A stretch of DNA of 64,000 bases, taken from positions 2,108,001 to 2,172,000 of the forward strand of contig OZ024851.1 in the NCBI GenBank assembly GCA_964017145.1, given 5' to 3'. The first letter of the stretch is position 1; the number at the start of each line of letters is the position of its first letter. This document shows, in pieces, positions 19,157 to 31,976 of the stretch. The notes below the pieces were generated by a model. That model saw only the letters and a list, made by a program, of their open reading frames with translations, ran no database searches and was not told where the DNA came from. Both the position numbers and the translations under genes were made by a program. The stretch comes from Agrocybe praecox (lineage: Eukaryota > Basidiomycota > Agaricomycetes > Agaricales > Agrocybaceae).

Positions 19157-19260
19157 ACAGGAGTAACCTAGAGAGTATTTGATGCTACCTTTTTACAATA
19201 ATACACTTCAAGGCTATTTTGGGCCAAAGTGTTTTTCCTGATGTGCGTAGCACCAATACC

Positions 19261-22200
19261 ATGTCCGATATTTACCATGCAGCCAAGCGTCGTCGTACCA
19301 CTCATTTGTACCATGATGTCGTCCCAATAAACCAAGCTTACGACTATGTGCACTCCAGTGAAGCTACAATTCGCAAGAGGACGGGATATATCAGTCGTAC
19401 TGAGCGTTCTCCCAACCGCACTGCCATGGATACGTGGTCGTCAGCCACAGCCTGGGTCCCAGACGATCCTGAGTTTGCGTTGGACCCTGACAGTCAAAGG
19501 TTCGACGAAGCCGTATCGGCAAACATTGAGGATGAAATCGTAGTCGTTGCGGATGTTCCTAAGAAGAAGAAGAAAGTAAATAGTCATCTTTCCGTGAGTA
19601 TTCATTCTCTACTTATCCAAAGTTCTTCGTGCTTACTATGTTCTCGTCCAGCGTCGCCCCCACGTTGTCTGGAAAAACTTGCATCGTCAAATATACCTCG
19701 ACGAAATGGTCAGAATGAACGGTCGTGGCGACTTTCTGCATGCACATGTATGCCCCGACTGCGTATCTCGTAAAGTGGTCGAGCCAGGTAGTCCGGAATA
19801 TAGGTGCCAGGAGTGTGCATTGCCGGACCTGTTGTGCGCGAGTTGCTGCGTTAAGCGCCACAAACTTCATCCTTTCCATTGGATCCAAGTACGTTCTAAT
19901 CTCTTTTTATTGACATTCCAACATGCTAACTTTACTAAAGAAATGGACAGGTAGCACTTTCGAACGTGTTTCGCTGAAGGATATGGGCCTTACCCTCCAA
20001 CTCAACCACGGCGGTATGTGCTGCGAGAATCCCGTTCCCTGCCATGCCAACATGTTGGTCATGCACACAAACGGCATCCACAGTGTCGCGATTCGATACT
20101 GTGGTTGCAGTCGTGCAATCCCTCATCACATCCAACTACTCCGACGGGGTCTCTACCCAGCTTCCCAGCTCACGGTTAGGACGTGCGCCACTTTCTCTTT
20201 GCTACAGCTATTGCACGCGTTCGCTCTCACCACCAAATCCTCAACATATGACTTCTATCGAGGGTTGGAGAAAATGACTGATAGTACCGGGGTTCGTCGG
20301 CCGAAGTATCGATGCAAGGCATTGGCTCGAATGGTGACCCAGTGGCGTCACCTAAAACTATTGAAGTGGGGTGGAAGGGCAAACAAGGACGGAGGTGTAG
20401 CCACCACTCAAAATGGCCAACTGGCATTGCGCTGTCCGTCGTGCCCGTACCCCGAAATCAACCTGCCTTCCGGATGGGAGTCAGCTATTCCGAAATTAAG
20501 GTCTGTTCATTCCTCTTTCTTGTTTGTATCTTCTAGTTTACGAGCCTCTGATAGATTCCTATACATGGCATTCATTTGTATGGACGCGAACTTCAGACTC
20601 AAGAACCAGCTGGTCTCGAACTATTCCCAAGATCCAGGGCTGGGAATCGGATGGTCTTACATGGTGGAAAGGGCGCCGTATGAACAATACGTCTTGAGTA
20701 GAGCCGACGACTCGGATGTACGTTGACTTTGACATATGAATATATCTCTTTTTTATTGAATTCATTCGTAGATTAGTACATGCGTTGGATTTCAAGCATT
20801 AGCCAAGGCAAATACAAAATTTTCGCAAGGTCTCAGGTATACTGGCGTAGGAGCAACTGTATGCGGTCGCTCGGAAATGGTGCTACCTCAAGGCGTTGGT
20901 AATTTGCAAAAAGGAGAACGGTATGTACTTTCTTTTGTTTCGTACTTCTCCGACCTAATTTTATGTTGTTTAGATACACGAATATGGACTTTATCTTTGG
21001 TTCTGCCATGCAAATGGTAGCTGTGTCGTTAGTGCTCATCAGCTATGACATAGCATGCCAATGGTTCGTCAACCTTTTCAAGCGCATGTCAGAGCATTGG
21101 CCGCCAGAAATCGTAATACCATCCTCCACTAAACTCATTCCGGCTATCCCGAAACTACACGAGCCGATGCACGGGCGTGCAAATCACGAAGGATACTCGC
21201 TCAATCTCATTCCTGGTGTCGGAAACTCGGATTGCGAGTGCCCAGAACGAGTTTGGGCTCCTCATAACGCCCTCGGTAATTCTACGAAAACTCAAGGACC
21301 AGGATCACGACAAGATGTCTTGGACGACCATTTCAATTTTTGGAATTGGCAGAAGTACATACAGATGGGAACCACATTACTTCGTAAATATCGTTTGGCT
21401 GTCGCTGATCGTAATATACAATACGAGGCTCATCGAGGCTTACCTGTCGATAAAGAGGCACAGAAGACGTGGGAGGCGATGTGTGTGCAGTGGGAGAATG
21501 ATACGTTCCCAAAATCGGCGAAGAATCCATATGAAACCGGCGATGTTTGTAAGTGGTTTCTATATATTTCGTCCAAAATATTATACTCATATAGCAACGT
21601 GTAGATTTGAGCGAAAGTCAAGTGAAAAAAGAACTCGCCGACGAGGAGAAAAAGCGGGTTGATGATGGTGGTATATCGTGGCATCCGACCTCGGCCCACT
21701 CTTTTGTTTCTCTCGGTTTGGACTTGGAAGACTCTCAGTGAGTTGCGTTCCGCTAGTATATAATATATCATTACATGCAATGTCTAACATATCAATCATA
21801 GGAGGAGGTTACGTCGTTTAGCCAATCATCTGAAGTCTGGTACTACTGCGAGAAAAGAAGGCGACATTGCTGAGCAACGTAACAGTCTTCGAGTCCGCCT
21901 GCGCGCATGGCAACAACTTCAATCAATCTATATGCCTGGTTTTCTTCGCTACCACTCTTCCCTATCCCAACAAAATCGTGATCGTGATGCTTCGGATAAT
22001 CCTGAAGACGTGCTATTATGGCTACCTTCAGAAATCCCAGCTGTCGAAAGGTCTCGTGTTTGTATTGAAGGATTATCTGGCATTGAAGAATGTTTATGCA
22101 CGGCTCAGTGCCACGATGGGCTGGAGAACCTACGGCACATCTTGACTGTTAAGAGTCGGATGGTGGCATTCAAGAATAAGAATATTCGGGGCCAACGTGA

Positions 22201-23026
22201 AGGAACACGATTGCGTGCAGGAATTGACAGGATCCACGACCGTGCAAAAGCTGCAGCCGACAAATATCGTGCAGCTCGACGTGCCAAACTCAGTTTGGTG
22301 GGACCTGGGACCTGGGAAGACGAGCTTCGTGTACTCGAAGATAAGGATATACGATCCTATCAAGATCCAAACCGTCTTCGTCCCCGTCAGGGTAGACGTG
22401 GAGTTCTCGAGGATGACCAGCTGTTCAATGTGGCTCTGGCTTCTGTGTCCAATGCACTCGATAGCGACTCCGATTCTGAAGCTAACGACGATACCGACAT
22501 TCAAGATAATCCCGGTTTTACCTTGTTCAACGACGTTCGCTCCAGGCGTGATGGCACTGGAGAGACACGATGCACCATATCATGGATATGGAACTCACGA
22601 GAGCCAAATGCCGCAGATGCAGCAGACACAATACTCCGTGCAGAATGGGCCCGAAGCCGAGCGCGTGCTGCAAGAGCGAAAGAGGAAGTAATGCTTTTGA
22701 AAGAAGAGATGCGGCGAACGTTAGCTTACTTGGAGCATAGGTCGGAGCTTTGGAGAAAGAGAGCTGCGGAGTCAAGCACCATAGAGACCCTTGAGTTACG
22801 CGATGGCAAAAGCGCTTTTGCATTGAAGCAGGCTCAGATACAGTCATCTCTGGCTACTCAGTTTCGAAAGTTGTGGTGCAACGCTCTTCAAACTCCACAT
22901 ACAACCAAGCGAGGTGACTGGGACGAAGAAGAGGACGAGGACCACGAAGAGGATGAGGACCACGAAGAGGACGAGGACCAAGAAAATCATGAAGATGCAG
23001 CAGACTTGGGGGGTATTGACAACTAG
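19261..23026 (+). mobile_element. KDZ transposase (Kyakuja-Dileera-Zisupton) with CxC2-type cysteine cluster, apparently intact
   Basis: KDZ elements are DNA transposons amplified in mushroom fungi. The start is ATG 19261 (MSDIYHAAKRRRTTHLYHDV). After the first intron comes the CxC2-like zinc cluster CPDCVSRKVV..YRCQECALPDLLCASCCVKRHKLHPFHWI. The catalytic region contains FLYMAFICMDANFRLKNQLV (first Asp), VLISYDIACQWFVNLFKRMS (second Asp) and SDCECPERVWAPHN (Glu), followed by KTQGPGSRQDVLDDHFNFWN. The C-terminal part is helical and charged (RAKEEVMLLKEEMRRTLAYL) and ends in an 18-base repeat coding a Glu/Asp/His tail (about 22920-22990) before the TAG at 23026. Seven or eight GT-AG introns are needed and no disabling change was seen. 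The gene begins about 280 bases after the Plavaka gene, same orientation, so one element may have inserted beside or into the flank of the other. Confidence 0.9.
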
Positions 23027-23563
23027 CAAGTCTGCACCCACGGTGTTCGTGCACACAACGTACGACTTGTGGTATGTTTTTTATATGTTTTTCTTTTAGA
23101 TTTTTCGTCTGTATACATTTCGAATTTGCGAACACAAATAGGCGCCCGTGATTATTTTGTCCCGTCTATCTAACAATTCTATTCTATTTTTTCATATCTA
23201 ATCTGATTGGTTGAACACAAATGCAGTGTGGCCGTGCCCTAAAATCATTTCTAAAATTAGTAGTGCAGCTTTATTTTTAAACGTCATTCAAAACCGTCTG
23301 CCCCAATCCATCCTTAAATATCAATATTTCTGCGAGCAAACTTAAGAATTATGTCAAGATATATTATTAGAATATTTGTGTGTTTTTTTGACATTCAAAA
23401 GACCATCAATGCTGCGCAATTGCATAAAAACATATGAAACCACCTAAACTGGCAATGTTTGGTCCTGCTTGTCTGCAGCCTTGGTTGGAGGGACATCTGT
23501 GAGGTGGCATTACTTGCCAGGCCTGGTAGATTCCATTGTGGATGCATGCATTAGGCCTGGTAA
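23027..23563. other. Flank between the KDZ gene and the truncated retroelement
   Basis: AT-rich sequence with no exon-like frame. The KDZ right terminal repeat should lie here but I could not find its partner near 19.2 kb. Confidence 0.4.
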
Positions 23564-24000
23564 CTACCAATATATCATATAAAAATATGACTGCCATGGC
23601 TGGGATCGAGGCGAGTGGAAGGATGATTTTCGAAAGGAATGTGTGGATGTAGGTGCATGCTTTACACCAACATCGAAACCGTGAACCAGACCGGATACAA
23701 CATGACGCCATTCTGAGAATAAACCCAGACGATGCAGAACATCGGAAACTTTCTGCGCGTCGATGGGCGTGACCACACAACGGGGATCAGGCGCGGATTG
23801 AGGAGCAAGCACCGGCACCATGGTCACTGGCGTGGCAAATGCTGCAGGCGTGATAGTGGGTGCAGGTAGGACCAAACCGGCACTCGTTATGTCTTGCAAA
23901 GGTGAAACAAAACTGCCTGCCGTCTTTGCTAACGAGGGTGTGCTTTCGAACTCCGTGGCCAGAGCCGATGGATGGGGGTTGCTTCCCTGCTGTGGTTGAC
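23564..24000 (-). pseudogene. Start of a retroelement polymerase frame, truncated
   Basis: In a different frame from the gag-like gene and overlapping its end, the minus strand reads TPIDAQKVSDVLHRLGLFSE then WRHVVSGLVHGFDVGV. The pattern L..LGL...W..V..GL.HGFDVG is how the reverse transcriptase region begins in mushroom DIRS-like (tyrosine-recombinase) retroelements. The frame closes at 23564 with no YXDD, RNase H or recombinase. Because only about 60 recognisable residues remain, the element type is an inference. Confidence 0.5.
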
Positions 24001-25453
24001 GTTGCAGAGCAGTCGGACGGGAAGTGGCCGGCTGCTCCACATCGAAAGCAATGGCTGCCACTAAAGGCAGGACCCTGTTGCATGCGCTGGCGTTTCGGCG
24101 TGCCATGCTCCTCATAAGCGCGGAACTGGCGCTTAGAAGGGGATTCAAAGGGAGTGTGAGGGGATGCATGGCCGGAAAAGCCTTGAAAACCGAAGTGGGA
24201 TGGAACGGATGCCAAAGAACGAGTAGCCAGCAGAGCAACTGCATCTGTACTCAACGTGGATAGGTCGTGGCGTGTGTCCTGTGCTGCGAATTCATGCTGC
24301 TGGATGTCATACTGTAAAGCCAAGGACCAACCATGGGACCGTGCAAGCCCAATGACGTGGACGTGATGCTGAGCCAGAGCATCAGCACGCAAAGCACTAT
24401 GATACTTCTTGGTTAATATCTCGGCAGTCCTTGAGGCTGCGAGCCAGTCCACCATGGAGATGGTGTGGTCACGGCTGCGGTCCAGAGGCTTAGAAGCCAA
24501 AGCCCCCGACGCATCAACCACCAGGTGCTCGCCCTCATGGGAAGCGCGCAGTTTGGCCTCGGGCGTGAGTGCAGAGTATGGAACAAAGTCCAGTGTGCGG
24601 AAAGCCTTATCCACCCTCGGAGGAACAGCTGAATACGGAAAACAAACAAAAATAAGGATGAGCGAAAACTGAAAATGACGGAGCTGGACAGAAAGGCGGG
24701 AACAGGCATAGAGCCAACGGATAGGACACAGATAGAAACGGACACAGACACGGACAGAACTGACACGGACACGGACACAGACAGAACGGAAAACGGACAC
24801 GGACACGGATACGGATAGAAAGACGGGCACGGAATAAAAGACGGGACACAGAACACAATGATGCCTCAAAGATTCGAGGAGCAGCATCATGCAGCTTCTC
24901 GAGCAAGGTGCAAAAAAGTGCCAACGCCGCTGCACGCGAACAGGAGGAGTTAAAAAGACTCACCAAGGTCTAAAGGGTTCACCTTGAAACCAGGAACTAC
25001 CTCCGCCACCGCGTCCTTCATCGCGGGGACAGCCGCCGCCTTGAACGAATCCACCACCTCCTGCAAAATGTAGAGGCGTTGGATCGCCTCGAGGGTCGGC
25101 GAGGGAACGATAGCACCAGTCTGAGGAGGCGCTGGAGCAGAGGGTGTGGCGGCTTGAGTTGTCCCGGGCTGGTTAGGCGGGCCTGCGGCACCTGCAGCAG
25201 ATGCGTTGGGAGCTGTGCCTGCAGCAGGTATGTTGGGAGTCGGAACTGCGGCCACCCTAGGAGCTGCCGTGGCTGGGGGTGTCGGCATAGGTGTGTTGGG
25301 AGCGCCAGCAACTGCTGCCTGACAAGACGGTGGCTGAGACCCATTTTGAGGTTGACGAGCAGGGGAATTGCCCTCAGGAATGTCGAGACCAAGGTGACCA
25401 ATTAGAGGCATAGTAGTGACCGGATTAGGTAGACAATGTAAGGTAGATGTCAA
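23787..25453 (-). mobile_element. Gag-like gene of a retroelement (zinc-knuckle protein), one intron
   Basis: Exon 1 (25453-24964) starts MTSTLHCLPNPV or, more likely, at the later MPLIGHLGLDI; it is Pro/Ala-rich (VAAVPTPNIPAAGTAPNASA) and ends VVPGFKVNPLDL. The intron (24963-24629, about 335 bases) is rich in TCCGTG/TCTGTG repeats. Exon 2 (24628-23787) has DKAFRTLDFVPYSALTPEAK, then TAEILTKKYHSALRADALAQ, a CCHC knuckle CFRCGAAGHFPSDC, and a second cluster CFTFARHNECRFGPTCTHYH followed by ACSICHASDHGAGAC. The CCHC plus CCCH-type tail is typical of DIRS-like gag proteins in Agaricomycetes, which package element RNA. The protein looks complete but its polymerase is cut off, so the copy is non-autonomous. 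Confidence 0.7.
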
Positions 25454-25510
25454 TTAAACAGAAAAAGGTAAGGTAACGGACGCGATGTTCGAGCTGTGGA
25501 ACGTCGCGGT

Positions 25511-25560
25511 GTGAGTGATGGAAGTTGCTGGTGAACTCGCGTGAAAACTTCATCACTCAC
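25511..25560. repeat. Inverted repeat (hairpin) upstream of the gag-like gene
   Basis: GTGAGTGATGGAAGTT (25511-25526) faces AACTTCATCACTCAC (25546-25560), complementary apart from one base, with a loop of about 19 bases. It lies about 60 bases upstream of the gag start on the minus strand and could form a stem in the element RNA leader. Confidence 0.8.
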
Positions 25561-25779
25561 CTAAGCTCGGCTGGACGCCGGGGCCGACCGTTCCGGGAGA
25601 CCCCGTGCTAAAGTACAACAAAACATAAGTAGAAATCATGCCCCTTGCAGTATCTACTTGCCACAGTAGCCTATAAGTTACCTTGACCACATTAAGATCA
25701 GAACGGGCCATCTGACCACCACAACATTAGGTGAGATTGCCCCAATCGTGAAGAAGTCTGATCACATTTCCGTCACAAT

Positions 25780-26573
25780 GTCGGAAAATACCATATAGCC
25801 TGATCATGCCGTCCTGGCCGTCCAGGTACTCGTAATATGATCAAGCTAGTTCAGATTCAAGTAATGATGATCAGGCCATAGGTAAACTTGATCAGGCTAG
25901 GGTGAAATCTGATCAGAGCTCGCTTAGTGGCCCTGATCACAAATCAAAATTGAGAACAGAAAAACGGTAGACGTGGCCAGACTAAAAATAATACCACCAG
26001 ATTGAAACCTGCACAAGCGAGAATCGAACCCACAACCTGTTCATACTAGCACAGCACAGCCATGCAAACCTAGCACAAACCTTACCACTATGCCAGAACA
26101 CCGTTGTAATAACAGTTAACGCCCACAAGCACATCAACGGTGTCATGCGTTTTCACCAATCTTGTTTTGTCAGTTTTTCATTCGAATTTTGGGGTATAGC
26201 ACGCTGGAAGGGGGATATAAGTTTTGTTTATTAAATGTGGACTCTGGTTCAGTCAAAATAATGGAAATTACCACTGTGTGGCATGTAGGTAGGCATAGGA
26301 GACATAAGTTCTTGTTGCTGCTCAGCGCAATCAATGAAAATGACTAAGTCCCACCGGCATAATCATGTTTATATTGCCTGATCATCGCCGGCACTGTCTG
26401 ATCATCGCCGGCCTTGTCTGATCATCGCCGGCCTTGTCTGATTCATGCCGGGTTTTTCTGATCATGCTGGGTCTTTCTGATCATGCCGTCAATTCCTGAT
26501 CAGTCGGCCTGATCACGCAAAATGTAAAGCTGATCAGGCCCTAATCGGATCAGGCAATCTAGATATTTCCGAC
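25780..26573. mobile_element. 794-bp non-autonomous DNA transposon (MITE-like) with TGATCA arrays
   Basis: The ends GTCGGAAAATA.. and ..ATATTTCCGAC are inverted repeats, and similarity continues inward (TAGCCTGATCATG on the left, TTGCCTGATCCGA on the complement of the right). A direct AAT flanks both sides (25777-25779 and 26574-26576), a 3-bp target duplication. Within each flank TGATCA recurs, six times at left (about 25800-25945) and eight at right (about 26370-26540), often as CTGATCATCGCCGGC. A 3-bp duplication plus dense subterminal motifs fits CACTA/Plavaka-type mobilisation. No transposase is encoded; the centre holds a tRNA-like sequence and a 61-codon frame I do not credit. Confidence 0.75.
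26009..26102 (-). tRNA. tRNA-like sequence with A and B boxes, degenerate
   Basis: On the minus strand TGGCATAGTGGTAAGG (26080-26095) fits a Pol III A box/D-arm, and GGGTTCGATTC (26020-26030) a B box, with a five-pair T-stem GTGGG/CTCGC (one or two G-T pairs). The acceptor halves (GGTGTTC and TTGTGCA) do not pair, and the region between the arms is too long for a plain anticodon arm, so an intron or decay is implied. Probably a tRNA-derived promoter relic carried by the element. Confidence 0.4.
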
Positions 26574-26738
26574 AATTCAATACAGATGGTAACGGGCATC
26601 TGCCAGGTCATGAAGACAGTAGACCATTTTGTTTGAAGAGTGGCACAAAAGATATGATAAAATCTAGCTCGAACAGTCATTTTCTCCTTAAAAGAGCCCC
26701 GCAATAAGAACAAATGCTCCACAAATGCTTTCTCAGAC

Positions 26739-28483
26739 ATGTCCACTCCTTCGCCAACTCAGGACCTTATAGTGCAACTCCTTGACGAAGCAGCGATAAC
26801 TCGCTACTCACAACGTATGTTATCTATCTACTGCTTCATTCTGGCTAGCGCTTACAACTCTCGACTTGTATGGTCATAGTTGCATCATATTGCATTCCAT
26901 TGATTGACCATGGTGAGCTCGTCTTTACCTCAAGTTTTTGGCAGTGGATTTGAGTTGATGCGTCTATCATATGCACAAGCTCTCACTCTTGATGATGAAG
27001 TGATTAATTGCCATTTAAAACCTTCTGTAAGTAACGTACTAATAATGTTATGTAGATCAAGTACTTTTGGGTGAGTATTTTTCATTGTCGAGGGTCATTG
27101 CATTGACATTGATTTGGGCTAATGATATAGACAAAAGACTTTGGATTCGGCAGTGCGATATTTTTAGTGGTAGGGCTCTTTACCAGACCTTGAAATTATC
27201 AAGTATGAATATTTGTCTTCTCGACCGCTGTAGAATCGCTACTTCACAGTGGTCGCGTCGTTGTGAGTACGAACCTACAGATAAGGTGGTGCTTCTATCA
27301 ATCATGATCTTGTTGCACGTCAGGATTAATATAAATGGTGAGATAATATATGCAGTATCCTTGAAACCTTCAACGTTGATATAACAATTTGATCATAGCG
27401 ATAATAGGTCACGTCGCAAGCCCCGCAGTAAGTTTCTCAGAGGATCCTTTGCAGTCTGAGCACCGAGAGAAATAACTACTGGTTCAGCTGCAGGGGGGTA
27501 TATGTAAGTGTGTAATGACTACCTTTTTCAAACAATTAATCTATTTCGATAATACAGGTATAGAATTCTTCAAATGGCTCGGATGGGGAGGACTAGTGGC
27601 ATTCTTGCTTGCAGAAAGTTAGTAATAACCCTATATTTACCGCAATCTGCAACTGATGTGCCGGGGACAAATCATAGCGATATCAATCATGCGAATCTAT
27701 GCCCTGTACAACCTGAACAAAAAAGTACTAGGGGTCATGGTCACAGCTCTGTTGACAGGGTCGGGTATCGTTGCATGGCTTCTAGAAACAAGCTATTCTC
27801 AACTCTCAGGTGAGTCATTGTCATGCGAAAGAGGCCAGGTGTAAGTAAGTTTCAAATTAACAACAGGCTCATTGATATAGAGGGTTTAACGGCGATTATA
27901 ATACCTACCTCCAACGGCCCAGTGTATATTTGCAATCCTCAAGTCATCGGACCTCACCTAAAATTTGTCTGGGCAATTTCAGTCACTCTTGACGCTATTT
28001 TATGCGCACTGGTCATTTACCGAGTCATTCAAGTGCATAACGTCAAAATTAAGGATGTTGTCACATATCGTAAAGCCGGAACACGTCTTGTCGTAATGCT
28101 CATGAGAGATTCTGTAATGTACTTCCTTGTGTAAGTGAGACAGTCATAACCCTACTTGTCCGTACTGATTTAAAGGTTTAAATAGTACATTCATCACATA
28201 CCTCGTTTGCTTCCTCTTTCTGGCACTCGCCCCGGTATGCAATATATGTTTCTCTTTTGACTTGAGCATGACTCTAATGACTAAACATCGATATCTGTGA
28301 CAGTCGTATCTTGTAGGTATACCCATTGGTTATGCTCTCGTACTCCCTTCTAGCATGGCCAGTAGAATGATGATCAATATTCGCGAGGTAGAGATTACAA
28401 TCTTTTGCTTGCTAACATCAAACTCACTCTTCATCGGATTCTTTAGAATCAGCACAAGACAGCGCAAATCATGTCTACAGTGA
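26739..28483 (+). CDS. DUF6533 seven-helix membrane protein, copy 1
   Basis: DUF6533 proteins are a large mushroom-specific family of multi-helix membrane proteins of unknown function. The start MSTPSPTQDLIVQLLDEAAI splices to TRYSQLASYCIPLIDH, then ALTLDDE and IKYFW, the hallmark of the family. Later exons give FFKWLGWGGLVAFLLAE, IMRIYALYNLNKKVLGVMVT, ALLTGSGIVAWLLE, FVWAISVTLDAILCALVIYR, AGTRLVVMLMRDSVMYFLV, STFITYLVCFLFLALAP and VGIPIGYALVLPSSMASRMM ending near TGA 28481. The helix after IKYFW (27130-27270) is hard to splice cleanly and may be damaged. Near-copies lie at 54908-56636 and 59055-60850. The gene starts 163 bases after the 794-bp element. Confidence 0.65.
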
Positions 28484-28972
28484 TTTATATAGATGAATAG
28501 TTTTACGAGTAGACAGTGACGAAATATTTATTAACGGCTAGTATACTACATCAAGCCTCCAAACGAGGATCAAAATCAAAGGACACTTACTCACACCCAC
28601 AACTCCGAAAAGGAGAAGACCAAGGACAGTATAAAAAACCCTCCCAACTTATGCCACACTCGAAAGAAAGCCTTTAGAATCGTTCGTCAATGGATGAATG
28701 CGTCAATACACACAACTTGTTGGGTGCCGGATTTTGCCGTTGCCTTCATCCCATAACTATCCCATGATCGTGGTCTGAAAGATTTGTTGGTTATGGTTAT
28801 ACAGTCAAGTCAAGTCATGGTCTCGCAGTGGCCTCGTAAAAATACATATATACATATATACAAGATATCTGGAGATGCTCGTCAATAAATTTTAGAGCAC
28901 GAGTTGAAAACAGTATGGGATTGGCGCCCACGTAGCCAGAAGTTCCACAGACTAAAAAGTATTTAATCGACC
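28484..28972. other. Intergenic region between convergent DUF6533 and aldehyde dehydrogenase genes
   Basis: Contains the 3' ends of two convergent genes and an AT-rich ATACATATATACATATATAC stretch near 28842-28862. No further gene seen. Confidence 0.5.
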
Positions 28973-30825
<1,853 letters not shown>

Positions 30826-31215
30826 GGGGAATTGTACTATGATTTAGGATGTGTGAGGGTGTGCTTTATATGTAGCTCCTGGAAGTGTATGATGAGAATA
30901 CACACCTTGACTTGGCAATTAAGAGGTGCATTATAGTGGGAGATCAGAAGGTGCAGGTCAAGAAGCGTGGTGATGCCTTGTTAAAGACGTAATAGTCTTG
31001 TTCTATTTGGAGGCCCGGCTTTTGGTGGGAGGGTCAATTCAGTCTTAAACTTGGAAATGGCTAGACTGCCTGATTAGATTAGAGCCTGATAAGACTAGCG
31101 GTCGACTTCGTCTCCAAACAGGCTTGCTTGAGCCCGTTTGTATTAAGAATTGATTAGTAAAATTATGCATAATATTTGTTATGGAGGCGAAGAAAACAGA
31201 TAGTGGTAATTAAAT
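30826..31215. other. Intergenic region upstream of the aldehyde dehydrogenase
   Basis: Holds the promoter side of the minus-strand dehydrogenase. No coding frame or repeat of note. Confidence 0.5.
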
Positions 31216-31913
31216 TTATTCCATCACGTTGAAACGAGCGCATGATAGGATACATCTTACGTTTTCTCGCATTCCTAGCCCCTTCGTACGGAAGCTAGAC
31301 TGGTAATTGCAAAGCGAACAGCAATCGATATGAAAGCCATGATGCAAGCTAACATCTCGGTGGAAGCCTCTATCGCAAACGGGACAAGGGGAACCATCGA
31401 AAAGATAATACTGGACCCACACGGGGTCGACAAAGAAGGTGCCATTCGTCTGAAATATCTTCCTACGATGGTACTGTTCCGACCGAATAACCCTACATCT
31501 TAATGCTCCACATTAAAAGCGACGAAGCTACCTTGATAATATTCTTCAGCTTATTGAGCACTTGGAAGATGTCCGAGTCGATACGGATATCGCGTGCTGC
31601 AAATGTCAACTGCAATGGTATGTTTGTAAATCGTAGAAATTCGCCTTCCGAATAACCGTAAGCAAGTTTTCAAGGCTACTCGTATTTTTTGATGTTGTGT
31701 TTGAGTTTGAAAGCACTCGTTGGAATTCCAAGAGATTAGCCCTGTGTGTTGAACCAGTGGTTTACAAATTGAAAGGTGCGTTAGGGGCAAATGCATCCGT
31801 GTGCAGCCGTGGGAATCAAAGGCGATCATATTGAGATATCCAGCGCAACAAGGACAAGGTCCAAAAAGCTTTTGTGGACAAATCTTTACAGCCATACTTT
31901 CTCTATCGACCAA
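31216..31913 (-). CDS. Small Cys/His-rich protein of unknown function
   Basis: Three exons can be joined. The first starts MVDRESMAVKICPQKLFGPC and contains CPCCAGYLNMIAFDSHGC; the second gives LTFAARDIRIDSDIFQVLNK; the third gives TNGTFFVDPVWVQYYLFDGS then PCPVCDRGFHRDVSLHHGFH and IDCCSLC, ending NVME near 31216. The paired CxxC motifs suggest two zinc sites. About 190 residues. I do not recognise a family. It is divergent from the SRP19 gene with only 63 bases between start codons, so the two share a promoter. Exon joins are plausible but not certain. Confidence 0.45.
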
Positions 31914-31976
31914 GGTTGACCTACGTCTTCAAGTTTTCTTGAAAATCTACTTGTTGTTGTTTAGTATCATACCGCA

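Noticed and set aside
22920..22990. GAGGACCACGAAGAGGAT repeats as a minisatellite of interest
   Set aside because: They are in frame at the acidic end of the KDZ protein; ordinary low-complexity coding repeat.
25079..25405. Arg/Cys-rich 108-codon plus-strand frame
   Set aside because: It is the antisense of the Pro/Ala-rich gag exon; GC-rich repeats make long shadow frames.
25780..26573. CRISPR-like array because of regularly recurring short repeats
   Set aside because: Eukaryotic context, spacing irregular, repeats palindromic hexamers within inverted ends; a transposon explains them.
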